Positions 39,033 through 49,380 of a stretch of DNA of 64,000 nucleotides are shown here, one piece after another. The stretch's first letter is position 1, and each line of letters starts with the position of its first letter. The position numbers and the translations under genes were made by a program. The notes beneath the pieces are model-generated. The model was not told the origin of the DNA. It did not search any database and worked only from the letters and a program-made list of their open reading frames with translations. Source of the DNA: CAVTJL01 sp963735065 (lineage in GTDB: Bacteria > Pseudomonadota > Alphaproteobacteria > Geminicoccales > Geminicoccaceae); NCBI GenBank assembly GCA_963735065.1, contig CAVTJL010000001.1, positions 1,550,001 to 1,614,000 of the forward strand, given 5' to 3'.

Positions 39033-39061
39033 AAAAAAAGCCCCGGGCTTGCGCCCGGGGC
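39033..39061 (-). terminator. Rho-independent terminator of the actP operon
   Basis: On the minus strand: a perfect 9-bp stem GCCCCGGGC / GCCCGGGGC with a four-base loop, followed by a run of seven T. It lies 24 bp beyond the actP stop. Confidence 0.9.
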
Positions 39062-39084
39062 CGGAGCTCTTGCGTGCCAAAAGA

Positions 39085-40782
39085 TCAGTGGGCGGCAGCA
39101 CCCTCGGCGCCGAGGCCGGTCTGGGAGCGGACATATTGGGCCGTGAAGGCCGTCTCCTCGAGCTTCGCCTGGCGGCTGTGGTCGAGCTTCGAGAAGAGCC
39201 AGATGCCGACGAAGGCGATCGTGATCGAGAAGAGCGCCGGGTCCTTGTAGGGGAAGATCGGGGCGGCGTTGCCCAGCACGTCGACCCAGACGGTCTTGGA
39301 CAGCACGACCATGATGACGGCGCTGGCAAGCCCCAGGAAGCCGCCGATGAAGGCGCCCCAGGTCGTGAGCCTCGACCAGTACATCGAGAGCAGCAGGACC
39401 GGGAAGTTGCAGCTCGCGGCCACTGCGAAGGCCAGCCCGACCATGAAGGCGACGTTCTGCTTCTCAAACGCGATGCCAAGAATGATCGCGACGATGCCGA
39501 GGATGACGGTGGCGATCTTCGAGACGCGGATCTCGTCCGTCTCGGTGGCCCGCCCGCGGGCGAAGACCGAGGCGTAGAGGTCGTGGCTCACGGCAGACGC
39601 ACCCGCCAGCGTGAGGCCCGAGACGACGGCCAGGATGGTGGCGAAGGCCACGGCCGAGATGAAGCCCAAGAAGAGCGAGCCGCCCACCGCGTCGGCGAGA
39701 TGGATCGCCGCCATGTTGGTGCCGCCCAGAAGGTTGGTGAGCTTGTTGTAGGCGCCGTCGGCACCGACCGTGAAGAAGGCCGGGTTGGTGGAGACTAGGA
39801 CGATGGCGCCGAAGCCGATGATGAAGGTGAGGATGTAGAAGTAGCCGATGAAGCCCGTGGCGTAGAGCACCGACTTCCTGGCTTCCTTGGCGTCGGCGAC
39901 GGTGAAGAAGCGCATCAGGATGTGCGGCAGGCCGGCCGTGCCGAACATGAGCGCCAAGCCCAGCGATATGGCCTCGACCGGGTTCGAGACGAGGCCGCCC
40001 GGGGCCATGATGGCGTCACCCTTGGGATGGACCTCGACCGCCTTGGCGAACATCGCCTCGGGGCTGAAGTTGAAGAGCACGAGCACCATGAGCGCCATGA
40101 AGGTGGCGCCGCCCAGGAGGAGCGCTGCCTTGATGATCTGCACCCAGGTGGTGGCGATCATGCCGCCGAAGGTGACGTAGAGGATCATCAGCACGCCGAC
40201 GATGAGGACGGCGTACATGTAGGGCAGGCCGAAGAGGAGCTGGATCAGCTTGCCCGCACCCACCATCTGGGCGATCAGATAGAAGGCCACGACGATGAGC
40301 GAGCTCACGGCCGAGAGCGAGCGGATCGGCCCCTGCTGCAGCCGGTAGGAGGCGACGTCGGCGAAGGTGTACTTGCCGAGGTTCCGCAGCCGCTCGGCGA
40401 TGAGGAACAAGATGATCGGCCAGCCGACGAGGAAGCCGATCGAGTAGATCAGCCCGTCGAAGCCCGACATATAGACGAGCCCCGAGATGCCGAGAAAGGA
40501 CGCGGCCGACATATAGTCGCCGGCGATGGCGAGCCCGTTCTGGAAGCCGGTGATGCCGCCGCCTGCCGCGTAGAAGTCCTTGGCCGAGCGGGTGCGCGAG
40601 GCGGCCCACTTGGTGATGCCCAGCGTCGCGACGACGAAGATGAAGAACATCACGACGGCTGGGATGTTGAGGGGCTGGCGCTGGACAGCGCCCTGGATGG
40701 TCTCGGCCGCGGCGGCGGGCAGCATGCCCAGCGCCGGGACCGCGAGCGCTGCCGTGGCAGCGAGGCGGGCGAGGCTTCGCAT
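39085..40782 (-). CDS. actP: Cation/acetate symporter ActP
   Basis: A 565-residue member of the sodium:solute symporter family with about 13 membrane helices and a signal-like N-terminus (MRSLARLAATAALAVPALGM). Diagnostic segments: AASRTRSAKDFYAAGGGITG, GLAIAGDYMSAASFLGISGL, GTAGLPHILMRFFTVADAKE and AVAFATILAVVSGLTLAGAS. It imports acetate and other short carboxylates with sodium or protons. It overlaps the upstream DUF485 gene by one base (TGATG), the classical yjcH-actP arrangement, and is closed by a strong terminator. Confidence 0.95.
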   Translation of the reverse strand: MRSLARLAATAALAVPALGMLPAAAAETIQGAVQRQPLNIPAVVMFFIFVVATLGITKWAASRTRSAKDFYAAGGGITGFQNGLAIAGDYMSAASFLGISGLVYMSGFDGLIYSIGFLVGWPIILFLIAERLRNLGKYTFADVASYRLQQGPIRSLSAVSSLIVVAFYLIAQMVGAGKLIQLLFGLPYMYAVLIVGVLMILYVTFGGMIATTWVQIIKAALLLGGATFMALMVLVLFNFSPEAMFAKAVEVHPKGDAIMAPGGLVSNPVEAISLGLALMFGTAGLPHILMRFFTVADAKEARKSVLYATGFIGYFYILTFIIGFGAIVLVSTNPAFFTVGADGAYNKLTNLLGGTNMAAIHLADAVGGSLFLGFISAVAFATILAVVSGLTLAGASAVSHDLYASVFARGRATETDEIRVSKIATVILGIVAIILGIAFEKQNVAFMVGLAFAVAASCNFPVLLLSMYWSRLTTWGAFIGGFLGLASAVIMVVLSKTVWVDVLGNAAPIFPYKDPALFSITIAFVGIWLFSKLDHSRQAKLEETAFTAQYVRSQTGLGAEGAAAH

Positions 40783-41090
40783 CAGCGGCACTCCTCGAGG
40801 ATGCGGCGGGTCTTGGCGTCGAACTCGCCGTTGGCGCGCCGGACATAGAGGGCGGTCAAGACAAAGGCGGCGAGGATGACGAGGACGCCGACCGGGATGC
40901 CGACGGTCATCACCATGCCCGGTGCCACCGGGATTCCCAGGATCTTCGGCGCGAACGCGATGACGGCGATGAAGCCGTAGTAGATCACGAGCATCACGAT
41001 CGAGAGCTGGACCGCGAAGCGTCCGCGCGTGCGCACCAGCTCCTGGAACTCGGGGTTCTTCTGTATCCGCTCGTAGGCTGACGGATCCAT
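40782..41090 (-). CDS. yjcH: DUF485 membrane protein (YjcH)
   Basis: A 102-residue inner-membrane protein with two membrane helices (LSIVMLVIYYGFIAVIAFAP and MVMTVGIPVGVLVILAAFVL) and the conserved N-terminal ERIQKNPEFQELVRTRGRFA of DUF485. It is almost always found just upstream of actP and is thought to assist acetate uptake. The ATG at 41090 starts the conserved region. Confidence 0.93.
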   Translation of the reverse strand: MDPSAYERIQKNPEFQELVRTRGRFAVQLSIVMLVIYYGFIAVIAFAPKILGIPVAPGMVMTVGIPVGVLVILAAFVLTALYVRRANGEFDAKTRRILEECR

Positions 41091-41449
41091 CACTTGCCTC
41101 CTTGTCGGCTCGCCGGTCGATTCGGCTGGCTGTAGTCTCGCGACTGTATCGTCGACATGACGGAGGCAATGATGCGGCAGGATGTCCATCGGGGTGCGAC
41201 AAGTTTACGGCGCTGGAAGCTGTGCGCGACTTGCGACGACAAACCTCACCGGCCTCGGCTTCTCTGAGCGATTTGTCGCATCGACAGCATGGCGGGGAGG
41301 CGGCCGGCGGGGTGGAGGGCGCGCCCCGCCGCCGGGGCGACCCGGGCGCAGGGCAATCTCGCAGTTGTCATTCATCTGTCACGGAGCCATGCTGTTCCCA
41401 GAACCGCGCCGGTGAAGGCGTGGACCATTCACTCGAGGAGGCATCAGTG
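41091..41449. other. Divergent regulatory region of actP and ugp operons
   Basis: 359 bp without a gene. The right end carries a Pho box and the ribosome binding site of ugpB. The left end must contain the yjcH-actP promoter; short stretches such as CGACAAGTTTACGG are present but no firm motif stands out. Confidence 0.6.
41365..41382 (+). promoter_or_regulatory. Pho box upstream of ugpBAEC
   Basis: TTGTCATTCATCTGTCAC consists of two 7-bp direct repeats (TTGTCAT and CTGTCAC) with an 11-bp period, a close match to the PhoB consensus CTGTCAT-N4-CTGTCAT. It lies 68-85 bp before the ugpB start codon on the coding strand, the right place for PhoB activation during phosphate starvation. Confidence 0.75.
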
Positions 41450-42772
41450 ATGCGACGCAGAGAGCTCATGCTCGCCGGCGGTACCGCGATGGCCGGCCTC
41501 GCCCTGGGCACACGGCCGGCGCACGCCAAGACCACGATCGAGTGGTGGCATGCCATGGGCGGCGCCAACGGCGAGCGGGTCAACAAGATCTGCGCCGACT
41601 TCAACGCCAGCCAGAGCGACTTCGAGGTCAAGCCGGCCTACAAGGGCTCCTATGCCGAGACGATGACGGCGGCGATCGCGGCCTTCCGGGCCAAGCAGCA
41701 GCCGCACATCCTGCAGGTGTTCGAGGTGGGCACGGCCACCATGATGGCCGCCAAGGGCGCCATCTACCCGGTCTACGAGCTGATGAAGGACACCGGGCAG
41801 GCCTTCGACCCGAACGCCTTCCTGCCGGCCGTCAAGAGCTACTACACGACGCCCGAGGGCGAGATGCTCTCGATGCCGTTCAACAGCAGCACGCCCGTCT
41901 TGTGGTACAACAAGGACGCCTTCGAGAAGGCCGGCCTCGACCCCGAGAAGCCGCCCGCCACCTGGCCCGAGATGGAGGAGGCCGGCAAGAAGCTCGTGGC
42001 CGCCGGCAGCAAGTCGGGCTTCACCACGACCTGGCCCTCCTGGATCCACATCGAGAACTTCTCGGCCTGGCACAATCTGCCGGTGGGCACCGAGGAGAAC
42101 GGCTTCGGGGGCCTCGGCACCCGCTTCGAGTTCAACAAGACGCAGGCGGTGATGCACACCGCCAAGCTCGCCGAGTGGCAGAAGGCCAAGATCTTCGACT
42201 ATGGCGGCCGCACCGGCTCCGCCTCGCCCAAGTTCTTCAGCGCCGACGCGGCCATGATGACCGAGTCCTCGGCCGGCCTCGCCGGCGTCAAGAGCAGCGC
42301 CAAGTTCAAGTTCGGCATCGGCTTCTTGCCCTATTGGCCGAGCATCGAGGGCGCGCCGCAGAACACCATCATCGGCGGCGCCTCGCTCTGGACCCTGCAG
42401 GGGCACCCCAAGGACGAGTACAAGGCGGTGGCGGCCTTCTACTCCTACCTCTCCTCGCCCAAGGTGCAGGCCTGGTGGCATCAGGAGACCGGCTACCTGC
42501 CGATCACCACGGCCGCCTACGAGCTCAGCAAGGAGCAGGGCTACTACGAGAAGAACCCGGGTGCCGACATCTCGATCAAGCAGATGACCCTGCACCCGCC
42601 GACCGGCAACTCGAAGGGCATGCGCTTCGGCAACATGGTGCAGATCCGCGACGTCATCAACGAGGAGCAGGAGCGCGCCTTCTCCGGGCAGGCGACCGCC
42701 CAGGAGGCCCTGGACGCGGCCGTGAAGCGCGGCAACGCGATCCTCGAGCAGTTCCAAAAGCAGCATAGCTGA
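41450..42772 (+). CDS. ugpB: sn-Glycerol-3-phosphate ABC transporter substrate-binding protein
   Basis: A 440-residue periplasmic protein. The signal region MRRRELMLAGGTAMAGLALG looks Tat-like with cleavage after AHA. The mature protein begins TTIEWWHAMGGANGERVNKI, the UgpB hallmark, and contains FNSSTPVLWYNKDAFEKAGL and GGASLWTLQGHPKDEYKAVA. The ATG at 41450 has a GAGGAGG ribosome binding site. First gene of ugpBAEC, downstream of a Pho box, so it likely scavenges glycerol-3-phosphate and phosphodiesters as a phosphate source. Confidence 0.95.
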   Translation: MRRRELMLAGGTAMAGLALGTRPAHAKTTIEWWHAMGGANGERVNKICADFNASQSDFEVKPAYKGSYAETMTAAIAAFRAKQQPHILQVFEVGTATMMAAKGAIYPVYELMKDTGQAFDPNAFLPAVKSYYTTPEGEMLSMPFNSSTPVLWYNKDAFEKAGLDPEKPPATWPEMEEAGKKLVAAGSKSGFTTTWPSWIHIENFSAWHNLPVGTEENGFGGLGTRFEFNKTQAVMHTAKLAEWQKAKIFDYGGRTGSASPKFFSADAAMMTESSAGLAGVKSSAKFKFGIGFLPYWPSIEGAPQNTIIGGASLWTLQGHPKDEYKAVAAFYSYLSSPKVQAWWHQETGYLPITTAAYELSKEQGYYEKNPGADISIKQMTLHPPTGNSKGMRFGNMVQIRDVINEEQERAFSGQATAQEALDAAVKRGNAILEQFQKQHS

Positions 42773-42819
42773 GAAGGCATCGGGGGCCGCGTCGTCGGCC
42801 CCCGCACGCCCCGTCCGTC

Positions 42820-43704
42820 ATGGAAAAGCGCGTCGTCTTCAGGCAGCGGTGGCTGCCCTATCTCCTGATCGCGCCGCAGATCGCGGTGACGCTGGTCTTT
42901 TTCATCTGGCCGGCCAGTCAGGCGCTATGGCAGTCGACCCTGCAGCAGGATCCGTTCGGCCTCTCGGCCACCTTCGTGGGGCTCGAGAACTTCCGCCACC
43001 TCCTGCACGACCCGGATTATCTCAACAGCTTCGAGGTCACGGCCGTCTTCAGCACCGGCGTGACGCTCCTTGCGATCAGCGTGGCCCTGGTCCTGGCGGC
43101 GATGGCCGACCACGTCGTCAAGGGCGGCCTCCTCTACAAGAGCCTGCTGGTCTGGCCCTACGCCGTGGCGCCGGCCATCGCCGGCGTGCTCTTTCTCTTC
43201 CTCTTCAACCCGTCGGTCGGCATCGTCGCCTGGCTCCTGGGGCGCGTCGGCATCGCCTGGAACCATCAGCTGAACGGCGGCCAGGCGATGCTGCTCGTCA
43301 TCATCGCCGCCGCGTGGAAGCAGATCTCCTACAACTTCCTCTTCTTCCTGGCCGGCATGCAGGCGATCCCGAAGTCGCTGATCGAGGCGGCAGCGATCGA
43401 CTGCGCGGGGCCGGTCAAGCGCTTTTGGACGATCATCTTCCCGCTCATCTCGCCCACCACCTTCTTTCTCCTGGTGGTCAACATCGTCTACGCCTTCTTC
43501 GAGACCTTCGGCATCATCGATGCCGTGACCCGGGGCGGGCCCGCCCAGGCGACGACGATCCTCGTCTACAAGGTCTACAATGACGGCTTCCGCGGCAACG
43601 ACTATGGCGGCTCGGCGGCGCAGTCGGTCGTCCTGATGGCGATCGTCATCCTCCTGACGGTGATCCAGTTCCGCTGGGTCGAGCGCCGCGTGCAGTACGG
43701 GTGA
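42820..43704 (+). CDS. ugpA: sn-Glycerol-3-phosphate ABC transporter permease UgpA
   Basis: 294 residues, six membrane helices. The N-terminal FRQRWLPYLLIAPQIAVTLV segment and the cytoplasmic coupling loop SLIEAAAIDCAGPVKRFWTI (EAA motif, about residue 190) mark a MalF/UgpA-type permease. It lies 47 bp after ugpB and just before ugpE. Confidence 0.95.
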   Translation: MEKRVVFRQRWLPYLLIAPQIAVTLVFFIWPASQALWQSTLQQDPFGLSATFVGLENFRHLLHDPDYLNSFEVTAVFSTGVTLLAISVALVLAAMADHVVKGGLLYKSLLVWPYAVAPAIAGVLFLFLFNPSVGIVAWLLGRVGIAWNHQLNGGQAMLLVIIAAAWKQISYNFLFFLAGMQAIPKSLIEAAAIDCAGPVKRFWTIIFPLISPTTFFLLVVNIVYAFFETFGIIDAVTRGGPAQATTILVYKVYNDGFRGNDYGGSAAQSVVLMAIVILLTVIQFRWVERRVQYG

Positions 43705-43708
43705 GCCG

Positions 43709-44551
43709 ATGATCGAGCGCCGCCCCGTCGTCACGCTGATCGCCCATCTCGTGCTGATCCTGGGCATCGTCGTCGTGGCGCTGCCGATCTGGGTCACCTT
43801 CGTGACCTCGACCCAGGCGCCCATCGACATCATGCAGTCGCCGATCCCGATGTGGCCCGGCCACGATCTGGTCCAGAACTACCGGGCCGTGCTGGGCGGC
43901 GGCGGCGGCCCCGACAGCAATGTCGGGCGCATGATGCTGAACTCGCTCATCATGGCGATGGGCATCGCGGTGGGTAAGATCGCGATCTCGATGCTCTCGG
44001 CCTTCGCCATCGTCTATTTCCGCTTTCCCGGGCGGATGGTGGCCTTCTGGCTGATCTTCATCACGCTGATGCTGCCGGTCGAGGTGCGCATCGTGCCGAC
44101 CTACCAGGTCGTGGCCTCCCTGGGCCTCCTCGACAGCTATACGGGCCTGATCCTGCCCCTCATCGCCTCGGCCACGGCCACCTTCCTCTTCCGTCAGTTC
44201 TTCCTCACCGTGCCGGACGAGCTTGCCGAGGCGGCCCGGGTCGACGCCGCCGGGCCCTTGAGGTTCTTCTGGGACATCCTCCTGCCGCTGTCGCGCACCA
44301 ACATCGCGGCCCTCTTCGTCATCCTCTTCATCTACGGCTGGAACCAGTATCTCTGGCCGCTGATCGTGACGACGGACGAATCCTACTACACCATCGTCAT
44401 GGCCATTCAGCGCATGGTGACCTCGGCCGAGACGCAGCCGCAGTGGCAGTCCATCACGGCCGTGGCGACCCTGGCGCTGCTGCCGCCGGTCCTGGTCGTC
44501 GTCCTGATGCAACGCTGGTTCGTCAAGGGCCTCGTCGAGAGCGAGAAATAG
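43709..44551 (+). CDS. ugpE: sn-Glycerol-3-phosphate ABC transporter permease UgpE
   Basis: 280 residues, six membrane helices. Typical elements are ALPIWVTFVTSTQAPIDIMQ in the first periplasmic loop, LMLPVEVRIVPTYQVVASLG and the coupling loop ELAEAARVDAAGPLRFFWDI. It starts four bases after the ugpA stop and ends two bases before the ugpC start. Confidence 0.95.
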   Translation: MIERRPVVTLIAHLVLILGIVVVALPIWVTFVTSTQAPIDIMQSPIPMWPGHDLVQNYRAVLGGGGGPDSNVGRMMLNSLIMAMGIAVGKIAISMLSAFAIVYFRFPGRMVAFWLIFITLMLPVEVRIVPTYQVVASLGLLDSYTGLILPLIASATATFLFRQFFLTVPDELAEAARVDAAGPLRFFWDILLPLSRTNIAALFVILFIYGWNQYLWPLIVTTDESYYTIVMAIQRMVTSAETQPQWQSITAVATLALLPPVLVVVLMQRWFVKGLVESEK

Positions 44552-44553
44552 AG

Positions 44554-45624
<1,071 letters not shown>

Positions 45625-45740
45625 GCTTGCTGCCGGCCCTTAACCTTCCCATAATCGCCCAGCACTAAATTCAGCAGCACCGGAGCAACGGCGAGGCAGC
45701 CCCCGCGGAGGGCGCTGTCGTCCCCACGAGAGGGATCAGC

Positions 45741-46994
45741 ATGCAGCCGCCCACCGGGACGATCGATGCCACCGGATGGCTCGCGGCGACGGCCGCTCCT
45801 CGAGCAGCCGCGTCAGTTGCGGGCAGGGGTGGCCGAAGGCGGCGGGCCCTGCCGATCGCGTCGATCGCGATGGGCTGCACGCTCGTGGCCGGCCTGTCCT
45901 TCACGACCGTCGCCTGGCTGGCGAGCCGCGAGCGGGTAGGGCAGCTCCAGGAGCGGGTGAGCCGGCTCGAAGGCTCGCTCGCGGCGGAACGGGCCCAGGA
46001 CGCCCTGCGCACGCAGGATCTGCTGGCGCAGCTCGCCCTCGCCCAAGAGCGCTCGGCGACGCTGGGCCAGGCGCGGGACGACGCGCTGAGGCTGGCCGTG
46101 CGGCTCCAGGACGGGCTCTTCGCGGAGAGGACGAGCCTCCTTTCGGCGTCGCAATCCGTCAGGGCGGCGCTGGACCAGCGCCTCACCCAGGCGGAGGGGC
46201 GGGCCAAGGCGCTGTCCGACGAGCTCGACACCTCGCGTCGGGCCGAGGCGGCGCTGCACGGCCGTGTGGGACAGCTCGAGGCACGGCTCGACCAGCTTCG
46301 CACCACCGTCGAGACCGCGACCGACAATCTTCGCGGCTGGCTCGCGAGCCACGTCGAGACGGTCACCTCGGTGCTGGGCGATCTGGGCATCGACGCCTCG
46401 AAGCTGCTGGCGCGCGCCTCCGACCACGAGCGGCTCGAGGGCCGGGGTGGCCCGCTCGAGCTGGTGAGCGCCGACGACGGGCAGACCTCGATTCGCCTCC
46501 CCTGGGCGGGCACCCAGTCGCCGCTCGTCCTCAAGCTCGAGCGGCTGCAGGCGGCGCAAAGGCTGCTGGCAGCCCTGCCGCTGGCCGCACCACTCACCGA
46601 CTTTCACGTCACGAGCGCGTTCGGGGTGCGCGAGGACCCGATCGAGGGCGGACGGGCCTTCCACGAGGGCCTCGACCTCGCGGTGCCCCGCGGCACGATC
46701 GTGCACGCGCCGTCGGCCGGCCGGGTGGTGCGCGTCGGCCGCGACGGCGCCTATGGCCTCCTCGTCGAGATCGACCATGGCCTTGGCCTCGTCACACGCT
46801 ATGCTCATCTCAAGCGGGCGCTGGTGAAGCCGGGCGACGAGGTGCATGCCTACGACCCGCTCGGCGTCGTCGGCTCGACCGGGCGCAGCACCGGCCCGCA
46901 TCTGCACTATGAGGTGCGGATCGATGGCAAGCCCGTCGACCCGGCCGCGTTCATCGAAGCGGGGAGACGGCTCGTTCATGTTCTCCAAGGGTAA
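45741..46994 (+). CDS. M23 family metallopeptidase (peptidoglycan DD-endopeptidase)
   Basis: 417 residues. One membrane anchor near the N-terminus (IASIAMGCTLVAGLSFTTVA, about 33-52), a long coiled coil (about 60-200, RVGQLQERVSRLEGSLAAER and RRAEAALHGRVGQLEARLDQ), and a C-terminal LytM/M23 domain with zinc ligands in FHEGLDLAVPRGT (His and Asp) and GPHLHYEV (HxH). All catalytic residues are present, so it is an active peptidase rather than an EnvC-like activator. The end overlaps the bactofilin gene by 17 bases. The M23-bactofilin pair is known to shape the cell wall in other bacteria. Confidence 0.93.
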   Translation: MQPPTGTIDATGWLAATAAPRAAASVAGRGGRRRRALPIASIAMGCTLVAGLSFTTVAWLASRERVGQLQERVSRLEGSLAAERAQDALRTQDLLAQLALAQERSATLGQARDDALRLAVRLQDGLFAERTSLLSASQSVRAALDQRLTQAEGRAKALSDELDTSRRAEAALHGRVGQLEARLDQLRTTVETATDNLRGWLASHVETVTSVLGDLGIDASKLLARASDHERLEGRGGPLELVSADDGQTSIRLPWAGTQSPLVLKLERLQAAQRLLAALPLAAPLTDFHVTSAFGVREDPIEGGRAFHEGLDLAVPRGTIVHAPSAGRVVRVGRDGAYGLLVEIDHGLGLVTRYAHLKRALVKPGDEVHAYDPLGVVGSTGRSTGPHLHYEVRIDGKPVDPAAFIEAGRRLVHVLQG

Positions 46995-47418
46995 GGCCAA
47001 GCCCAACGGCACGGCGCTGGTGCTGGCCGAGGTCGACGGCAAGAGCAACCGGCATCGCGCACCCTCGATCATCACCGCCGAGCTCAAGATCGTCGGCAGC
47101 GTCACCACCGAGGGTGAGCTGCATGTGGACGGCCGGGTCGAGGGCGACGTGACCGGGCAGATCGTCACGATAGGCGAGCGCGGCTTCGTGACCGGCCGGA
47201 TCGAGGGCGTCGACGTCCTCGTCCAGGGCGCGGTGAACGGCTCGATCCGCGGGCATCGCGTGCGGCTCGGCCAGGGATCCCGGGTCGTGGCCGACGTCGA
47301 GCACGACGTGCTGGCCATCGAGGAGGGGGCCTCCTTCGAGGGCAATTGCCGGCGGGTCTCCCTGCCGCCGCCGGAGGAGGATCTGGTCCTGAGCGAGGTG
47401 GCACGGCCCCGCGCCTGA
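46978..47418 (+). CDS. Bactofilin family cytoskeletal protein
   Basis: 146 residues: a short basic N-terminus with SKGKAKPNG, then the right-handed beta-helix core of DUF583 from residue 25 to 120 (IITAELKIVGSVTTEGELHV, DGRVEGDVTGQIVTIGERGF, VLVQGAVNGSIRGHRVRLGQ), and a flexible acidic tail. It polymerises without nucleotide and anchors wall enzymes. The ATG at 46978 lies inside the end of the M23 gene, giving a 17-base overlap. Confidence 0.93.
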   Translation: MFSKGKAKPNGTALVLAEVDGKSNRHRAPSIITAELKIVGSVTTEGELHVDGRVEGDVTGQIVTIGERGFVTGRIEGVDVLVQGAVNGSIRGHRVRLGQGSRVVADVEHDVLAIEEGASFEGNCRRVSLPPPEEDLVLSEVARPRA

Positions 47419-47488
47419 GCGGGACCCCTGCCGGGCCCGGCCCATCGGCCCGCATGGCCGACGACCGCCGCCAGAAGGGCTTGTCCGC

Positions 47489-48544
47489 ATGTCATGGATG
47501 CTGCCGCTAGCCGGTCTGCTGATCGGCCTCGCCTTCGGCGTCGTCGTGCAGCGGACCCATTTCTGCATCATGGGCGCCTTGAGCGACGTCTTCCTGTTCG
47601 GCAGCTTCACGCGGCTGCGCTCCTGGCTGCTGGCGATGGCGCTGGCCATGCTGGGCACCCAGATCGCGATCGCCTCGGGCCTCGTCCAGGCCGGCAGGCC
47701 GATGCTGTTCGTGGCGCCCGACATCGGCCTCGTGCCCTTCGCCCTGGGCGGCCTCGTGCTCGGCTTCGGGATGGTGCTGTCGGGCGGCTGCCCCAGCCGC
47801 CAGCTCGTCCTTCTGGGTGGCGGCAGCGGCCGGGCGCTGCTCGTTCTCGTCGTCTTCACCCTGAGCGCCACGGCCCTCTTCGCCGGCCCGATCGCCGCCC
47901 AGCTGTGGCGCCTGCTGGACCTCGTGGCCTGGAACCCGTGGCCCCCGGGGTCGAGCGGCGGGCTTGCGGACGTGGCGCTGGGCGGCGTCATCGGCATCGC
48001 GCTGCTCGTCTTCTGCCTGGGTGACGAGCGGTTTCGCGCCTCCAGGCCCGAGCTCACGGCCGGCATCGTGCTGGGCCTCCTGGTCGTGCTCGGCTGGATG
48101 GTCACGGCACCGCCGCGTCCCGTGGGCGCCGTGCCGCCGGCCTCCCTCAACTTCGCCGTGCCGGTCTTCGACAGCGTCGTCGCGATCATGGCCCGGCGCG
48201 CGCCCAGCGGCTTTCTCGTGGCCCTCGTGCTGGGCGTGCTGGGCGGTGCCCTGGTCGCGAGCCTGCTCGCACGGCGGTTCCGCCTTCAGGCGTTCGCCGG
48301 CCGCGACGACCTCGTCCGCGCCGTCGTCGGCGCCGCCCTCATGGGAATCGGTGCGGGCCTCACCCTGGGCGACGCGGTCGGTCACGGGCTGTCGGGCCTG
48401 GCCGTCCTCTTTCCGGGCTCGCTCATCGCCGTGCTCGGCATGGCCGTGGGCGTGCGCTGGGCGCTGCGCCATCTCGAGACCGGCCGCCTCCTTCCGCCGC
48501 TGCCTGCCGGCTGGCGGGTCCTGGGTGGCCCGCCGCGATCCTGA
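47489..48544 (+). CDS. YeeE/YedE family sulfur-compound transporter
   Basis: A 351-residue membrane protein with about ten helices. It carries the repeated cysteine motifs of the family: VVQRTHFCIMGALSDVFLFG near residue 20-40 and GFGMVLSGGCPSRQLVLLGG near 91-110. Members such as TsuA move thiosulfate, others support selenium or sulfur metabolism. The next gene encodes the TIGR02186 membrane protein 50 bp downstream, and a universal stress protein follows, suggesting a small sulfur/stress cluster. Confidence 0.9.
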   Translation: MSWMLPLAGLLIGLAFGVVVQRTHFCIMGALSDVFLFGSFTRLRSWLLAMALAMLGTQIAIASGLVQAGRPMLFVAPDIGLVPFALGGLVLGFGMVLSGGCPSRQLVLLGGGSGRALLVLVVFTLSATALFAGPIAAQLWRLLDLVAWNPWPPGSSGGLADVALGGVIGIALLVFCLGDERFRASRPELTAGIVLGLLVVLGWMVTAPPRPVGAVPPASLNFAVPVFDSVVAIMARRAPSGFLVALVLGVLGGALVASLLARRFRLQAFAGRDDLVRAVVGAALMGIGAGLTLGDAVGHGLSGLAVLFPGSLIAVLGMAVGVRWALRHLETGRLLPPLPAGWRVLGGPPRS

Positions 48545-48594
48545 GGGCACCCGTGCTCGTTGGCAGGCACATTACAGTTCGTTAGACTTCAGGC

Positions 48595-49377
48595 ATGGCT
48601 AGGCTGCTTCGGCGCTGGGGGATTGGTCGTTGGCGGGCTGCCGCGCTGGGCGCGGCGCTGGCCGTGGCGGCCGCCGTGCCGCTGGCCCGTGCCACCGGCC
48701 TCGTGGCCGATCTCTCGCACCATCTGGTCGCGATCACGGCGGCCTTCAGCGGCACCGAGGTCCTGCTCTTCGGGGCGCTCGAGACGCCGGGCTCCCAGGT
48801 GGCGGTGGTGATCCGCGGGCCCGACCGGCCGGAGACGGTGCGCCGCAAGGGCCGCGTCGGCCTGATCTGGCTCAACACCCACGCGCTCTCCTTCCTCAAC
48901 GTGCCCGAGTACTACGCCGTCGCGGCGAGCGAGCCGCTGGCCGAGCTGGCGGAGCCGGGCGAGCTCGCGCGCTACGAGATCGGCCTCGACAATCTGCGCA
49001 TGCCGCCCGAGCGGCCGGGCGACCTGTCGCCCGAGGCGATCGCCGCGTTCCGCCAGGGCCTGATCCGCAACCGTCTCGCCAGCGGGCTCTATACCGACAG
49101 GGTCGCCAAGGTGAGCTTTCTGGGCGAGCGGCTGTTCCGCACCACGCTGGATTTCCCGGCCGACGTGCGGCCGGGCAGCTACGGCGTCCGCGTGTTCGAG
49201 GTCAGGGACGGGCGGATCATCAGCGCCCAGAACAGCACGCTGGTGATCTCGAAGATCGGCCTCGAGGCGGAGCTCTTCACCTTCGCCCACGAGGACGCCG
49301 CCCTTTACGGCCTCGCCTCCATCCTTCTCGCGGTCGGCGCGGGCTGGATGGCCAGCCTGATCTTCCAGCGGCGGTGA
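48595..49377 (+). CDS. TIGR02186 family membrane protein
   Basis: 260 residues. Signal peptide/anchor ALGAALAVAAAVPLARATGL, a periplasmic domain that begins VADLSHHLVAITAAFSGTEV and contains VLLFGALETPGSQVAVVIRG, LIWLNTHALSFLNVPEYYAV, and a C-terminal membrane helix (LYGLASILLAVGAGWMASLI). This is the signature of the alphaproteobacterial TIGR02186 family, usually found next to TauE/SafE or YedE-type sulfur transporters, as here. Function unknown. Confidence 0.88.
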   Translation: MARLLRRWGIGRWRAAALGAALAVAAAVPLARATGLVADLSHHLVAITAAFSGTEVLLFGALETPGSQVAVVIRGPDRPETVRRKGRVGLIWLNTHALSFLNVPEYYAVAASEPLAELAEPGELARYEIGLDNLRMPPERPGDLSPEAIAAFRQGLIRNRLASGLYTDRVAKVSFLGERLFRTTLDFPADVRPGSYGVRVFEVRDGRIISAQNSTLVISKIGLEAELFTFAHEDAALYGLASILLAVGAGWMASLIFQRR

Positions 49378-49380
49378 GCC

